Below are positions 11,722 through 24,558 of a stretch of DNA of 64,000 nt, one piece after another. The first letter of the stretch is position 1. Every line of letters begins with the position of its first letter. This stretch comes from Humulus lupulus. Its lineage: Eukaryota; Streptophyta; Magnoliopsida; Rosales; Cannabaceae. Where the stretch lies: contig NC_084795.1 of the NCBI RefSeq assembly GCF_963169125.1, positions 137,493,701 through 137,557,700 of the forward strand, read 5' to 3'. Under the pieces are notes generated by a model. That model was not told the origin of the DNA. It did no database searches and saw only the letters and a program-made list of their open reading frames with translations. A program made the translations under genes and the position numbers.

Positions 11722-13196
11722 TGTTGGAAATTGCATACAATAAGATCTTTGTTTATTTTCATGTAATTTACATGTTATCAAATAAACATGTAAACTCGTA
11801 GAACATGCTCTTATGAAATTGATACAAAATAGAGTTAAGTACAAAAACTTACATATACGTAGAGGAATTGGAACAACTCATTCATTCAATCTCTCTAACC
11901 CTTGATTTCATTCTGTAGCAGAGTATCAAGAGATTGAACTAGATCAGCAACACAGACTTTCTCACCAAGCCTTTGATCAACCTAGAACTAGTGTGGATTG
12001 ATTTTCAACACATGAGATATAGATCTAGAAGAGAAGAAGAGATAGTGGCTAAGAAAGGATTAGATTGTCTAGGTTTTCACTTACCCAATGAATCAACTGA
12101 GACTGACTTGTGAAAACCCTAGATACCATATTCCTCATATAGAAAACTTAATGGGCTTTATTTATATTTAAATTTAAATTAATTAAAATAATAAACAAAA
12201 AGATAAACGTCTTGGGCTCCCAAATATGGACTTGGGCCCAATCTCTTTGTTTTGACTATAAATCCCAATTGGGCCTAAATTCAAAACATTTTTATTTATT
12301 TATCTTTTAATTAATTAATTAAATACTTATTAAAATTAAATTATTATATTTTGAAATTTGATTTAATATTATTTATTTATATTGACATCAATTTATCAAT
12401 ATTAATAAATTTGCCCAAAGATTCTATTTTACTCTCTAAATCTTATATCTTTGTAAAATTTTCCAAAATTGACCTAGTCAACTTTAAAAATCCCAATTGA
12501 TAATTAAATCAATTAATTGTGACATTCTAGATGATTTACTCAAAGGTGATGCGAGGACCATGGATCCATGAAATCAAGCTCCAATAAGTTATCATGAATT
12601 TATTTACGAATAATTTCACTACCTTATTAATTCCTCGTGACTCCACTATAGACTTAGAATTGAACTCTTGAATTCATAGAACATATTTTCCAAATCACAA
12701 ATATGTTATCCATTGTTATAACTATTACAGTCAGTCAATCCTCTATCGATGACTTACCAATAAGCTGGGTGCAAATGACCGTTTTACCCCTCATCAGTAT
12801 TTTATCCTAAACTCCCACTAATTTCCTTATAAATGATATTTATGTGAACTTAATCACAGAATTGAGATCTCAAACATTTAACATTTTGAACAAAGAAATT
12901 AAGGAAATCATCTTTTCACTTCTCATACAAAAGTTATAGATTTCATATCTATGAATAATACTCCCACTCAATTACTCCACTAAATCTCCAAGATGTAATT
13001 ATGGGCTAGACCGTAGGGTAAGTTGGTTACGAACAAGTCAAAAGATTTAAATAATATAATGAGCAGAATATTATCTCTCAGAATTAAGATCGACTTGACC
13101 TATGGTCAACGTTGTGACATTGATTTGATTCGATAACAACGATACTTATTTATCTATCAATAATCAATATCAGTCCTAGTCCGATGTAACCAAATA

Positions 13197-14748
13197 TGTA
13201 ACGCCCTGGGTAGCCAAGACCGTTACACTGTGTGTTTATAAAGGTGCAAGACTTGCTAATAAGGCCATTTAGTTAGAAACGTGTTACTGAAACTATAATT
13301 GAACTAGGGTTAAAAGATTCTGGTCTTAAAAGATACATTTCATTTAAATAAACATTTCATACATGGGATCCCAAAAGAAATAGAGTTTAAAGGACAGTTT
13401 ACAAAATTCTAGGATATATACAACTACTGGCCACTCTAAGGGAAAAACATACATTTTAGGTTCTCCTGTCCCTGTACCATCCCTCGGTCGTGGCGGCCGA
13501 TCAGCTGCCTATGTACATTCTGCCCCAGAGCTCTCCCACTCAGGATTGGTCCACTTTTCCCTTCCCCTTACCTGCACCACGTAGCACCCGTGAGCCAAGG
13601 CCCAACAAGAAATCCATAATACAGAGCATAAATGATATTCAACAGTCAGATATTTCACAAATCATCAACCAGATATACAATAGGTCATATTGCCCTCATA
13701 ATCAAAGATATCAATCTACAAGCCAATAATCAGTCATCCAGATAACAAACTTGTCACAATCATCAGTTAAACAACAATAAACATATCACATAATATCCAG
13801 GGTCGCACCCTCTGATTATCCCACTGACTCCTCAATTCCCCAAGCTCAAATCCTTGAATTCCCATCCAAAAACTCAAATTCAGAAACAACTCATCAAAGT
13901 CAGAAAATTCAAACCAAACTCTTCAAGCTTTACCTTAATTGAACTTTAATTCCAGTAGAAATTCCTAGCTTCACCAAGGACCCAAGTTCCAAGCTCTAGC
14001 CTAAGCCTCCTCTGAGTTTAGAGCTTCAAATTCCAGAAGAAATGGTGAAGGGAGAGGAAATCGTGTGGGGGAGCAAAAAGTTCCTGTTTTTCTTCTTTCT
14101 TTCTTTCCTTCAGCTTCTACTATTTTCTACAACTTCCACTAAGGCTAAATGGCAGAATAACACTTATCCTCTTTTAACCATCCAAAAGACCATTTTTCCC
14201 TCCCATTAAAACCTAAGCCTTTAAATATTTTAAGGGCATTTTGGCCATTTGTTCCTGATTCCCGCTAATTCCTCGAGTGTCCCTAATAATTAACGCTTAA
14301 ACCCCATCACTTAATTAATCACCAATTATTTTCCTCAATGTCAAATAGTCTCCAATATATTTCCTAAATTCCCAAACATACCCCCAGGCTCCCCCGAGTC
14401 GGGTATAAATCCCCACCGTGACTATTTCGCTAAACCTCTCACTAGGATCGCCTCGAGTCACCAGCTGCAAATATATCCACATAATAATGTGGTCTCAACA
14501 ATTTATCACAAATAATTACATTTATGCCCTCAACAGGCCCCAATTACAAATATGCCCCTATAAGCTAAGCAGGGCCTACATGCATACTAATACTCATAAT
14601 CATGCATCTCATATATCCATATAATCATATAAGCATGCTCATCACATAATCATGCATTTAACCATTTAAATCACACATAAACCAATTATGCCCTCCCGAC
14701 ACACTAATCAAGGCCCTTAAGCCTTATTAGTAATTTTGGGTCGTTACA
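13197..14748 (-). mobile_element. Solo LTR, Tekay type, inserted in S1
   Basis: 1552 bp, plus-strand ends TGTAACGCCC and GTCGTTACA, flanked by perfect duplications AAATA at 13192-13196 and 14749-14753. Shorter than its relatives (2.2-2.5 kb), so it has internal deletions: the segment between the CACGTAGCACCCGTGAGCC block (13577) and the later LTR part is reduced. Open frames at 13490-13729 and 14418-14624 have no recognisable domain. Confidence 0.9.
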
Positions 14749-14964
14749 AAATACATCTGATATTATCTACTTGGTCAATGCCTTGGAAAAGACATCACAC
14801 CCTGAATGTGTAAGTAGATCATATGGCAGATTGCCTACTCAGCGAAAATCCAATGCACTAATCTAATCTTAGGACTCGTTCTTTTTAACATATAATTACA
14901 ACTATAATCCACTGTGACCTAGTCACTATAATTGTAACTATTTATATGCTTTGGAATTTATAAA

Positions 14965-17249
14965 TGTAACGCCTTGGATAGCCAAGACCGCTACACTGTG
15001 TATTTATAAGGTGCAGGACTTGCTAATCAAGTCATTTAGTTAAAAACGTGTCACTAACCATGAAAGTGTTAGGGTTAAAAAGGTTTTGGTCTCAAGAGTT
15101 AGACTTTATATAATTTAACGGTTTTATACATGGGATCCCAAAAGGAAACAATGTTTAAAAGTTGGTTTACAGAATCTCCAAAATACAGACAATCATCAAC
15201 CATACTAAGGCAAAATAGACATTTCTGGTTCTCATGTTCCTGCCTTTCCTCCAACCGTGGCGACTGAGCAGATGGTCATGTACATTCAGCTGACAGAGCT
15301 CTCCAAGTCAAGGTTGGTCAAGTTTGCCCTTGCCTTTACCTACACCACGTAGCACCCGTGAGCCAAGGCCCAGCAAGAAAACATAATATGCAACACAAAC
15401 AACAATAATAGATAGTCAATTCTTTAAGCATGACCAAACACTTAATACACCACATTAACCACTCGGCACTTATTCAGAACCAATGACACAACTAATCACA
15501 AATAAAATTTAGGTCACATAATAGTCAAGGCCAACAACTTAGGCCGCACCCTCTGTTTACCCCACTAACTCCGGCCCGCTTAAACCGAGCTCAGTGCATA
15601 TTAAGCTGTCCTCGGCTACTAGTGGTCAAGCCGCGCCCTGTGCGCTAGTGTAACCCTTGGCACTCTTAGGCCGTTGGTTCACTGCTTACATGGCATAATA
15701 CCATCCTTTCAAGCATACATATTAGGGAGGCCTTAGTCCCATTACAAATACACAACCAGGTGCAGTTTTCTTACCTTTAATTTCTACGCTCACTGATTAT
15801 GAGCGGTTCCCCGAGCACGATCCGTTTTGCGAGCTCTAGCTTTAACACCTAGTCACAACCAAGGTATTGGATTCCATTAATATTCAAATAAAGGTTTTTG
15901 GGTACAATACTAGCTTCCAGGACATCGAATTCCACCAAGCATGGTGGTGAAATCGATCCTGAGCACCCTAGGTTAGATTCCCGTGCTTAAAATCCCCAAA
16001 AGATCAAGAATGCACCCAAGGGCTGCGGCCCTTGAAACCTAGCCGCGGCCCGCACCTAAAACAGAGCCAAAGGCCCCCAGCAAGTAGACACGCGCCGTGG
16101 CCCTGCCCAAGGGCGCCGCGGCGCTCTCCCCTGGTCGAGCCTCCGTGGCTCTCTTGCTTCGTAGGGCCACAGCGCTCTAGAATAGAGCCGCGGCCCTCCC
16201 CTTCGTGCCCAAAAAATCCACCATTTCTAGCATCCTAACCTCATCCAAAACCATCCCAAAGCACCCTAACTCAAAGCCCATTAATTACAAAACTTTTAAC
16301 ATGACTCTAACAACATAATCCAACAGAAATCCAGCCTAAAAACCTACTAAAGTTCCATTTTTTATTTCTAAAACCCAGCAACTCAAACACCAAAGTCAGT
16401 CATGTAATACTCAAATTTAAACCTCTAAATTACGAGTTGAAGCTTACCTCTTTTGCTGAACCACTTTCTTGACAAATTCCTGAGCTAAAATCCAAGCTTC
16501 TCAGCTTAATTCAACCCTTAAACATCAAAACCATAAACACCCTTAATACCCAGCCAAAAACTTAAAATTCAAAATCCTCAGAGGTATGATTCAGCCCTTA
16601 CCTTAATCTTGGTTGAGTTTCCCTTAGCTGAGCACTAGATTCAACCTATAGGTTTCCAGCCCAAATCCTTAAATTCCCAGCTGGTTTTCCTTGAATTTTC
16701 TGTAGTTTCTTGAAAATGAAATGAGAAGGAAGAGAAGAGAAGAGAGAAGAAGAGCTGAGGTCGGTTTGTGTTTTATTCCTCTGTTTTTATTAACTTAGTC
16801 TAATCCTAGCCAGTTAAATCAATCCCGAGGCTCGGGGTACCGGAAACGTCCCCGAGGGCAAAATGGTAAATTTCCCCAATATTCCCGCCTAAGCTTCCTA
16901 TCCTCAAATATATCTCCATATATTTATTCCATAACCCGATAGTCTAAATAGCTACCCGATACCTAAAATACCCCTGACTTAACCAAAGTCAAATATCAAG
17001 CCCCGTTGTGACTTTTCCCGCTATCTAGCTCCCTAGGATCGCCTCAAGTCACGCACTGCAAATCTACCCACATAATAATGTGGTTCTCACAGATATAACA
17101 TTTAACCACATTTACATTCATATAATCATACAAGCATGCTTATCATATAATCATACATTAAATCAATAAATTCACTCCTAAACCAATTATGCCTTCCCAG
17201 CGCACTAATCAAGGCCCTTAAGCCAGAGTAGTGATTTTGGGTCGTTACA
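14965..17249 (-). mobile_element. 3' LTR of element E
   Basis: 2285 bp, TGTAACGCCTTGG to GTCGTTACA on the plus strand. Contains the conserved block CACGTAGCACCCGTGAGCC (15345), the segment GTGCAGTTTTCTTACC (15762), a GC-rich patch with repeated GCCGCGGCC-like motifs (16020-16200) and a purine-rich stretch (16730-16755). The frame at 16032-16238 is a by-product of the GC-rich patch. Confidence 0.9.
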
Positions 17250-17264
17250 ACTATCCCCTCCTAC
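17250..17264 (-). other. Polypurine tract of element E
   Basis: On the minus strand GTAGGAGGGGATAGT, immediately before the 3' LTR and 21 bp after the pol stop. Same block as in A and C. Confidence 0.8.
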
Positions 17265-17285
17265 TGAGAATTTCGTCCTCAAAAT

Positions 17286-18600
17286 TTACCTGAATAGCTT
17301 GGGATACTGATCCCGCATCGCTGTCTCTAACTCCTAGGTCGCTTCCTCAACCTTACTGTTTCTCCACAACACTTTAACTAACAGAATTGTCTTATTCCGT
17401 AAAACTTTGTCCTTCCGATCCAAAATCTGAACTTGTCGCTCTTCATAGGACAAATTTTTCTGTAACTCCAAGTCCTCATACTTCAGCACATGTGTTGTAT
17501 CGGAAACATACTTATGCAACATGGAGACATGGAACACATCATGAACTCCTGACAGCGACGGTGGCAAGGCCAACCTGTAAGCCACCTGTCCAATCCTCTC
17601 TAGGATCTCGAAAGGTCCAAAAAACCGAGGGCTCAGCTTGCCCTTTATTCCAAATATCCTTACCCCTCTCAATGGTGAGACTCGCAGAAACATGTGGTCC
17701 CCAACCTGGAACTCCACATTCCTACCCTTAGGATCAGTGTAGCTTTTCTGTCTACTCTGCGAAGCAAGCATTCTGGCTCGAATCTTCTCAATAGCCTCAT
17801 TAGTCTTCTGAACCATATCCGGCCCTAAGTACCTCCTCTCACCCATCTCATCCCAATGAATGGGTGATCTACACTTTCTTCCATATAACATTTCATAAGG
17901 AGCTACTCCAATCGTAGATTGATAACTGTTGTTATACGAGAACTCAATCAACGGTAGATACTTACTCTAAGATCCCTCAAAATCAATCACACATGCCCTA
18001 AGCATGTCCTCCAACACCTGAATCATTCTCTCAGACTGTCCATCAGTCTGAGGATGAAAAGCTATGCTAAACTTCAACTGGGTCCCCATAGCTCTCTGCA
18101 GAGCTCCCCAAAACTTAGAGGTAAAGATAGGATCTTGACCAGATACAATAGACTTTGGAACCCCATGGAGACGAACTATCTCCCTCACATACAACTCTGC
18201 ATACTGCTCCACCAAGTATGTCGACCTCACTGGCAGAAAATGTGCTAACTTGGTGTATCTATCTACTATCACCCACACCAAGTCACACAGTCCCACTGTC
18301 CTGGGTAGTCCTCCCACAAAATCCATTGTAATATCTTCCCATTTCCATTCAGGAATACCCAAAGGTTGAAGCAACCCCGCTAGTCGCAGATGCTCAGCCT
18401 TTACTTGCTGACATGTCAAACATCTAGACACATACTCTACCACATCCTTCTTCATCCCGGGCCACCAATATAATGTCTGTAGATCATGATACATCTTCGT
18501 GGTACCCAGATGAAGCGAGTATGGCATAGTGTGAGACTCATCCAGTATCTCTCATCTGATCCCCTCATCTATTGGAGCACAAATCCGCCCCTAATATTGA
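17286..18600 (-). pseudogene. pol: Integrase and chromodomain-like C-terminus of element E
   Basis: Reads from about 18600 to the stop at 17286-17288. It begins with the zinc-binding region (TMPYSLHLGTTKMY ... [11 protein letters not shown]), then the core (ITMDFVGGLP, VWVIVDRYTKLAHF, HPQTDGQSERM), the GPF segment (KLSPRFFGPFEILERIG) and a C-terminal part ending EEAT*ELE. The core position where the family has Ser-Asp reads Ser-Gly (VSGQDPIFTS, near 18155), so a catalytic Asp is lost. Stops: near 18600 and 18530 upstream of the zinc domain, one between 17951 and 17967 (GS*SKYLPL), and TAG at 17334-17336 replacing the Trp of EEATWELE. Integrase inserts the cDNA in the nucleus; the chromodomain of this clade is thought to target heterochromatin. 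Confidence 0.9.
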
Positions 18601-20276
18601 AGCACACCAATCTCAGAGACGGAATAATCCTAAGCTATCCCCGCTAAAATATGCTGCCTAACTTCCTGCAACTGCGCATTCACCAATTGTCCCTCCTTAA
18701 TCCTCTCTAGCAGTGTCGACTGCAAGGTAATATTACCTAACTGGCAAACCACCAATTCTATCCTTGCCCTAGCCATCTCATCAGCTAACTCTCTTGAGAT
18801 CTGGGTGGAACTATACAATTGCCCTGGACCCCTCCTACTCAACGCATCTGCCACTACATTGGCCTTCCCTGGGTGGTAAAGGATATCGCAATCATAATCC
18901 TTAATCAGTTCCAACCAGCGTCTTTGTCTCATGTTCAGATCCTTCTGAGTGAAGAAATATTTCAAACTCTTGTGGTCAGTGTATATCTCGCACTTCTCCC
19001 CATACAGATAATGCCACCAAACCTTCAATGCAAATACCACAGCCGCCAATTCCAAATCATGAGTAGGATACCGCTGCTCATACTCCTTCAGCTGTTGCGA
19101 TGCATAGGCTATAGCTTTCTCATTCTGCATCAGCACACAACCTAAACCCATCCTCGATGCATCACAGTAAACCACAAACTTTCCTTCCTCCAAAGGAAGA
19201 CTCAGCACGGGTGCAGAAATAAGTCTTCGCTTCAACTCTTGGAAACTGTTCTCACACCTCTCTGACCAAGCAAACCTTTGATTCTTTCTTGTCAACTCTG
19301 TCATCGGTGAAGCAATCTTTGAGATTCCCTTCATAAACTGCCTGTAGTAACCTGCCAACCCAAGGAAACTCCACACCTCTGAGGCATTCCTTGGCCTCGG
19401 CCAATCTCTTACTTCTTCCACCTTGGACGGATCCACCTTAATCCCTTCTGCATCGACTATATGCCCAAGGAAAGTCACCTCTGGCAACCAAAACTCACAC
19501 TTCTTAAACTTGGCATACAACTGATACTCCCTTAACCTCTGTAAAACCTGTCGAAGATGTTGCTCATGCTCTGCCTCTGAACCGGAGTATACTAAAATGT
19601 CATCGATGAAAACAATGACGAACTAATCTAAGAAGTCCTTGAACACCCTCTTCATCAAATCCATAAAAGTTGTCGGGGCATTGGTCAAACCGAAAGACAT
19701 GACCAAGAACTCATAGTGCCCATATCGCATCCGGAAGGCTGTCTTCGGTATATCCTCATCTTTGATCCTCAGCTGGTGATAACCAGATCGTAGATCAATC
19801 TTTGAGAACACCGTCTTTTCTTGCAGCTAATCGAACAAGTCATCAATTCTTGGTAAAGGGTACTTATTCTTTATGGTCAACTTGTTCAATTCTCGGTAGT
19901 CTATACACATCCTCAACGTCCCGTCCTTTTTCTTAACAAACAACACTGGAGCGCCCCATGGTGAGTAACTAGGCCTGATGAACCCCAAATCCAGAAGTTC
20001 CTATAACTGTATCTTTAGTTCCTTCAACTCTGATGGTGCCATTCTATATGGTGTCCTTGATACTGGTTCTGTCCCCGGTGCTAACTCAATCTCAAACTGA
20101 ATCTCCCTGCGCGGTGACAACCCTGGTAGATCCTCAGGAAATACGTCCAAAAACTCACACACCAATCTGGTCTCTCCTGGCCCTACCGGCATAACCCTAG
20201 TAGTATCCATTACACTGGCCAGAAAACCTATGCATCCTCCCTGCAACAAGTCTCTAGCTCTCAACGCTGAAATCAT
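18601..20276 (-). pseudogene. pol: Reverse transcriptase and RNase H of element E
   Basis: RT starts after a deletion near 20276 and reads through DLLQGGCIGF, the PEDLPGLSP segment, [35 protein letters not shown] and the active site FIDDILVYS (about 19580-19610). RNase H follows (18630-19520 open): [34 protein letters not shown] and ADALSRR, with all four acidic positions visible. Stops: TAG at 20001-20003 (QL*ELLDL), a stop near 19832 (FD*LQ, where element C has Gln), one near 19623 (LD*FVIV) and one at 18630. Confidence 0.92.
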
Positions 20277-20674
20277 GGGTCACCCACAAAAACAAAAGGA
20301 TCCTCGCCCTCAGGCTCAAAAGTCACCATCTTCTTCCTGCAGTCAAAAGTAGCCCCATATCTGACCAACCAGTCCATCCCCAGAATCATGTCAAAATCCT
20401 CCATGTCTAACTCAATCAAATCCACCGAAAGTTCCCTGCTATCAACCATCACTGGCAGTGCCCTAATCCATCTCCTAGAAATTACCAGTTCCCCTGTAGG
20501 AAATAAAGTTCCAAACCCTGCAGTCTGATATTCACTAGGTCTACACAATCTATCAATCACTTTACTAGAAACAAAGGAATGTGTAGCACCAGAATCAATC
20601 AATACAGTAAAAGGAGAGCCAGCGCTAGAAAGCTGACCTGTCACTACCGAGGGACTAGCCTCAGCCTCTGCCTA
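20273..20674 (-). pseudogene. pol: Aspartic protease of element E
   Basis: Open from 20644 to 20273. Active site LIDSGATHSFVS with the catalytic Asp present, then LPVMVDSRELSVDLIELDMEDFDMILGMDW in two conserved blocks (positions about 70-100) and the tail FEPEGEDPFVFVG. The tail joins out of frame to MISALRARDLL at 20276 because some residues present in elements A and C (for example GTVHGPREP in C) are missing, so a small deletion separates protease from RT. Processes the polyprotein inside the particle. Confidence 0.9.
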
Positions 20675-21814
20675 CGTCAAAGTGAATACTCGAGCTGGAG
20701 TCAAGCTATCCACTTTCCCTGCTTCACCTTTCTTCACTGTTGGGCAGTTTTTCCTGAGACGCCCCACTGCTCCGCACACAAAACAAGCTTTGGCCCGACA
20801 TTCGCCTAAGTGACGCCTTCTACATCTCGGGCACTTTGGATAGGTCCGCCATGCCTCGCCGCCACCCTAACGGCCACCCCGACCCCTCTTATTAGGACCA
20901 ACAGCGGTCGAAGTGTCAGGAGTCTTTCTCTTGAAGTCACTGGGGCCTCCGCCCCTACCTGTCCCTGAATAAGGAGGCACCACTCTGCGGCCCTCGTGCC
21001 TCACCGCACTTTCCCTCCAAATCTTGTTCTTCGCTTCCTCAGCGGTAATAGCCTTCTCAAAGGCCTGGGCATAAGTTGTTCCTCCAGGTACCGTTGTAAT
21101 TCTGACATCCCAGGATATCATAGCATTAAGCCCCCTGATGAATCTATCTTGCCTAGCAGCATCAGTAGGCACAAGATCTGGTGCAAACTTTGCAAGCCTG
21201 TCAAATTTTAAGGCATACTCAGTAACAGTCATATTGCCCTACACCAAACCGACAAACTCATTAACTTTTGCTGCCCTCACATCAACATTATAGTATTTCT
21301 GGCTAAACAAGTCTCTGAAGCCTTCCCAACTCAGAGTAGTGACATCCCTGGTCTGTGAAGCCACCTCCCACCAGATGCGGGCATCTTCTCTCAACGTATA
21401 CGTGGCACAGGCCACTCTATCATGTCCCTCTATCCTCATAAAATCCAGGATAGTAGTAATCATAGTCAGCCATTACTCAACCTTCAGTGGATCAGGTCCC
21501 CCTTCAAAGATTAGAGGTTGCTGCTTCCTAAACCGCTCATATAACGGCTCCCACCTGTTCCCAACCTCCCCAGACTGAACAACTGGTACCACTGCAAGTG
21601 GTACAATAGGGGCAGCACTCCTTGATGGAGCCTACTGTCGCAGTAGATGAATCTGTTCATTCTGGCTCTGTAATCGAGCCTGCATATCTGCCATGAGTTG
21701 CTGCCAGTTCTCAGGGACTGGCGGAGGAATCGGACCCTGGTCATCATCCCCGGTCCCGGACCTAGTGTCGGCTAGTCTCGTAGATTTTCTTGGATGCATA
21801 GCTATCCAATTCAA
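20675..21814 (-). pseudogene. gag: gag of element E
   Basis: Start at 21814 (MNWIAMHPRKS) or the second ATG at 21799. A coiled-coil-like N-terminus (ENWQQLMADMQARLQSQNEQIHLLRQ) leads into the Gag core (WWEVASQTRDVTTLSWEGFRDLFSQKYY, then MTVTEYALKFDRLAKFAPD). A Gly/Arg-rich end and two zinc-knuckle-like motifs follow: CPRCRRRHLGEC (CX2CX3HX3C) and CFVCGAVGRLRKNC, in which the expected His is Arg. Stops at about 21632, 21466, 21237, 20867 and 20674. The last lies in LT*AEAEASPS, where element C has LTQAEAEASPS, showing CAG to TAG. Confidence 0.9.
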
Positions 21815-22263
21815 TCTGCAATCAACGACTCAGCAATCAGACCATGATGACAGGGTAAAAGCTTCCCAAAATCCATCAAAGGAACATAACCAACCACAAG
21901 CATTCAAAACATAGGCATTCATCCACATGCACTGACTGCTGATAAGCATGCCCCAACATTACCTCACAACAGCTAAGATAAAAGCATTCATCCATGCATA
22001 ATATACAGTTAATCATTCAAATATTCATTTACATGCACTGCGATGCTAATAAGCAAGCCTTGATATTTTCATACAGCAGTCAAGGGCCAGGCCCTATCAG
22101 TATCTCATACATCCTATTAATCCAATGAACAACAGCATTCATAATTCATTCCAAGCATACAAGCATATAAGCATACATACACATTACCAAACCCTGAATC
22201 GAGCTTGTCTCTAGCAGCGAATGTACATGCCCAGCCGGTCTTCAGGAACCCTTAACCTAGGAT
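21815..22263 (-). other. 5' leader of element E
   Basis: Non-coding stretch between primer site and gag. Contains hairpin-forming segments shared with the leader of C: AGGGC-CAG-GCCCT at 22083-22095, and two copies of a GCTAATAAGC-type motif (about 21937-21950 and 22042-22056). Confidence 0.6.
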
Positions 22264-22278
22264 GCTCTGATACTAAGT
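22264..22278 (-). other. Primer-binding site of element E
   Basis: On the minus strand, three bases after the LTR end, TAGTATCAGAGC. It differs by one base from the initiator-methionine tRNA site TGGTATCAGAGC that element C keeps. Confidence 0.8.
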
Positions 22279-24558
22279 TGTAACGCCTTGGATAGCCAAG
22301 ACTGCTACACTGTGTATTTATAAGGTGCAGGACTTGCTAATCAAGTCATTTAGTTAACAACGTGTCACTAACCATGAAAGTGCTAGGGTTAAAAAGGTTT
22401 TGGTCTCAAGAATTACACTTTATATAATTTAACGGTTTTATACATGGGATCCCAAAAAGAAACACTGTTTAAAAGTTGGTTTGCAGAATCTCCAAAATAC
22501 GGACAGTCATCAGCCATACTAAGGCAAAATAGACATTTCTGGTTCTCATGTTCTTGCCTTTCCTCCAACCGTGGCGGATGAGCAGCTGATCATGTACATT
22601 CAGCTGACAGAGATCTCCAAGTCAGGGCTGGTCAAGTATGCCCTTACCTTTACCTGCACCACGTAGCACCCGTGAGCCAAGGCCCAGCAAGAAAACATAA
22701 TATGCAACACAAACAACAATAACAGATAGTCAATTCGTTAAGCATGACCAAACACTTAATACACCACATTAACCACACAACACTTATTCAGAACCAATAA
22801 CGCAACTAATCACAAATAACAATAAGGTCACATAATAGTCAGGGCCGAAAACTTAGGCCACATCCTCTGTTTACACCACTCACTCCGGCTCGCTTAAATC
22901 GAGCTCAATGCATAATAAGATATCCTCGGCTACCAGTGGCCAAGTCGCGCCCTGTGCGCTAGTGTAACCACTGGCACTCTTAGGTCGTTGGTTCACTGTT
23001 TACATGGCATAATACCATCCTTTCAAGCATACATATTAGGGAGCCCTTAGTCCCATTACAAATACACAATCGGGTGCAGTTTTCTTACCTTTAATTTCTA
23101 CGTTCACTGATTATGAGCGACGTTCCCCGAGCAAGATCCGTTTCCCGAGCTCTAGCTTTAACACCTAGTCACAACCAAGGTATTGGATTCCATTAATATT
23201 CAAATAAAGGTTTTCGGGTACAATACTAGCTTCCGGGACATCAAATTCCACCAAGCATGGTGGTGAAATCGATCCCGAGCACCCTAGGTTAAATTCTCGC
23301 GCTTAAAATCCCCAAAAGATCAAGAATGCACCCAAGGGTTGTGTCCCTTGAAACCTAGCTGTGGCCCGCACCTAAAACAGAGCCCAAGGCCCCTAGCAAG
23401 AAGACACGCGCAGCGGCCCTGCCCAAGGGCGGCGCGGCGCTCTCCCCTGGCTGAGCCTCCCTAGCTCTCTTACTTCGTAGGGCTGCAGCGCTCTAGAACA
23501 GAGCCGCAGCCTTCCCCTTCGTGCCCAGAAAATCCACCATTTCTAGCATCCTAACCCCATCCAAAACCATCCCAAAGCACCCTAACTCAAAACCCATTAA
23601 TCACAAAACTTTTAACATGACTCTAACAACATAATCCAACAGAAATCCAGCCTAAAAACCTACTAAAGTTCCATTTTTTATTTCTGAAACCCAGCAACTC
23701 AATCACCAAAACCAGTCATGCAATACTCAAATTGAAACCTCTAAATTACGAGTTGAAGCTTACCTCTTTTTTTGAACCACTTTCTTGACAAATTCCTGAG
23801 CTAAAATCCAAGCTTCTCAGCTTAATTCAACCCTTAAACATCAAAACCATAAACACCCTTAATACCCAGCCAAAACTCAAAATTCAAAATTCTCAAAGGT
23901 ATGATTCATCCCTTACCTTAATCTTGGTTGTGTTTCCCTTAGCTGAGCACTAGATTCAACCTACAGGTTTCCAACCCAAATCACTAAATTCCTAGCTGGT
24001 TTTCCTTGAATTTTCTGTAGTTTCTTGAAAATGAAAGGAGAAGGAAGAGAAGAGAAGAGAGAAGAAGAGCTGAGGTCGGTTTGTGTTTTATTCCTATGTT
24101 TTTATTAACTTAGTCTAATCCTAGCCAGTTAAATCAATCCCGAGGCTCGGGGTACCGGAAACGTCCCCGAGGGCAAAACGGTAAATTTCCCCAATATTCC
24201 CACCTAAGCTTCCTATCCTCAAATATATCTCCATATATTTATTCCATAACCCGATAGTCTAAATAGCTACCCGATACATAAAATACCCCTGACTTAACCA
24301 AAGTCAAATATCAAGCCCTGTTGTGACTTTTCCCGCTATCCCTAGGATCGCCTCAAGTCACGCACTGCAAATCTACCCACATAATAATGTGGTTCTCATA
24401 GATATAACATTTAACCACATTTACATTCATATAATCATACAAGCATTCTTATCATATAATCATACATTAAATCAATAAATTCACACCTAAACCAATTATT
24501 CCTTCCCCGCGCACTAATCAAGGCCCTTAAGCCATATTAGTGATTTTGGGTCATTACA
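22279..24558 (-). mobile_element. 5' LTR of element E
   Basis: 2280 bp, TGTAACGCCTTGG to GTCATTACA on the plus strand; a near copy of the LTR at 14965-17249. It differs by scattered substitutions, many of them C/T or G/A (for example in the GC-rich patch 23330-23530), and by a 6-bp gap at about 24341. Confidence 0.92.

Larger units (their letters stand above)
14965..24558 (-). mobile_element. Complete Tekay/Del-type retrotransposon E
   Basis: The only structurally complete element in the window: 9594 bp, two LTRs (14965-17249 and 22279-24558), polypurine tract, primer site, and gag-protease-RT-RNase H-integrase-chromodomain between them. Flanked by perfect 5-bp duplications ATAAA at 14960-14964 and 24559-24563. 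The LTRs are very similar: by eye I count 5 substitutions in the first ~155 bases, plus a 6-bp gap near 17025 / 24341. Its coding region carries at least nine stops and one deletion, so it is not autonomous. It sits inside solo LTR S1. Confidence 0.95.

Noticed and set aside
16032..17731. Plus-strand open frames over the E 3' LTR and integrase (16032-16238, 17387-17731)
   Set aside because: The first lies in the GC-rich LTR patch and the second is antisense to the integrase; neither has a domain.
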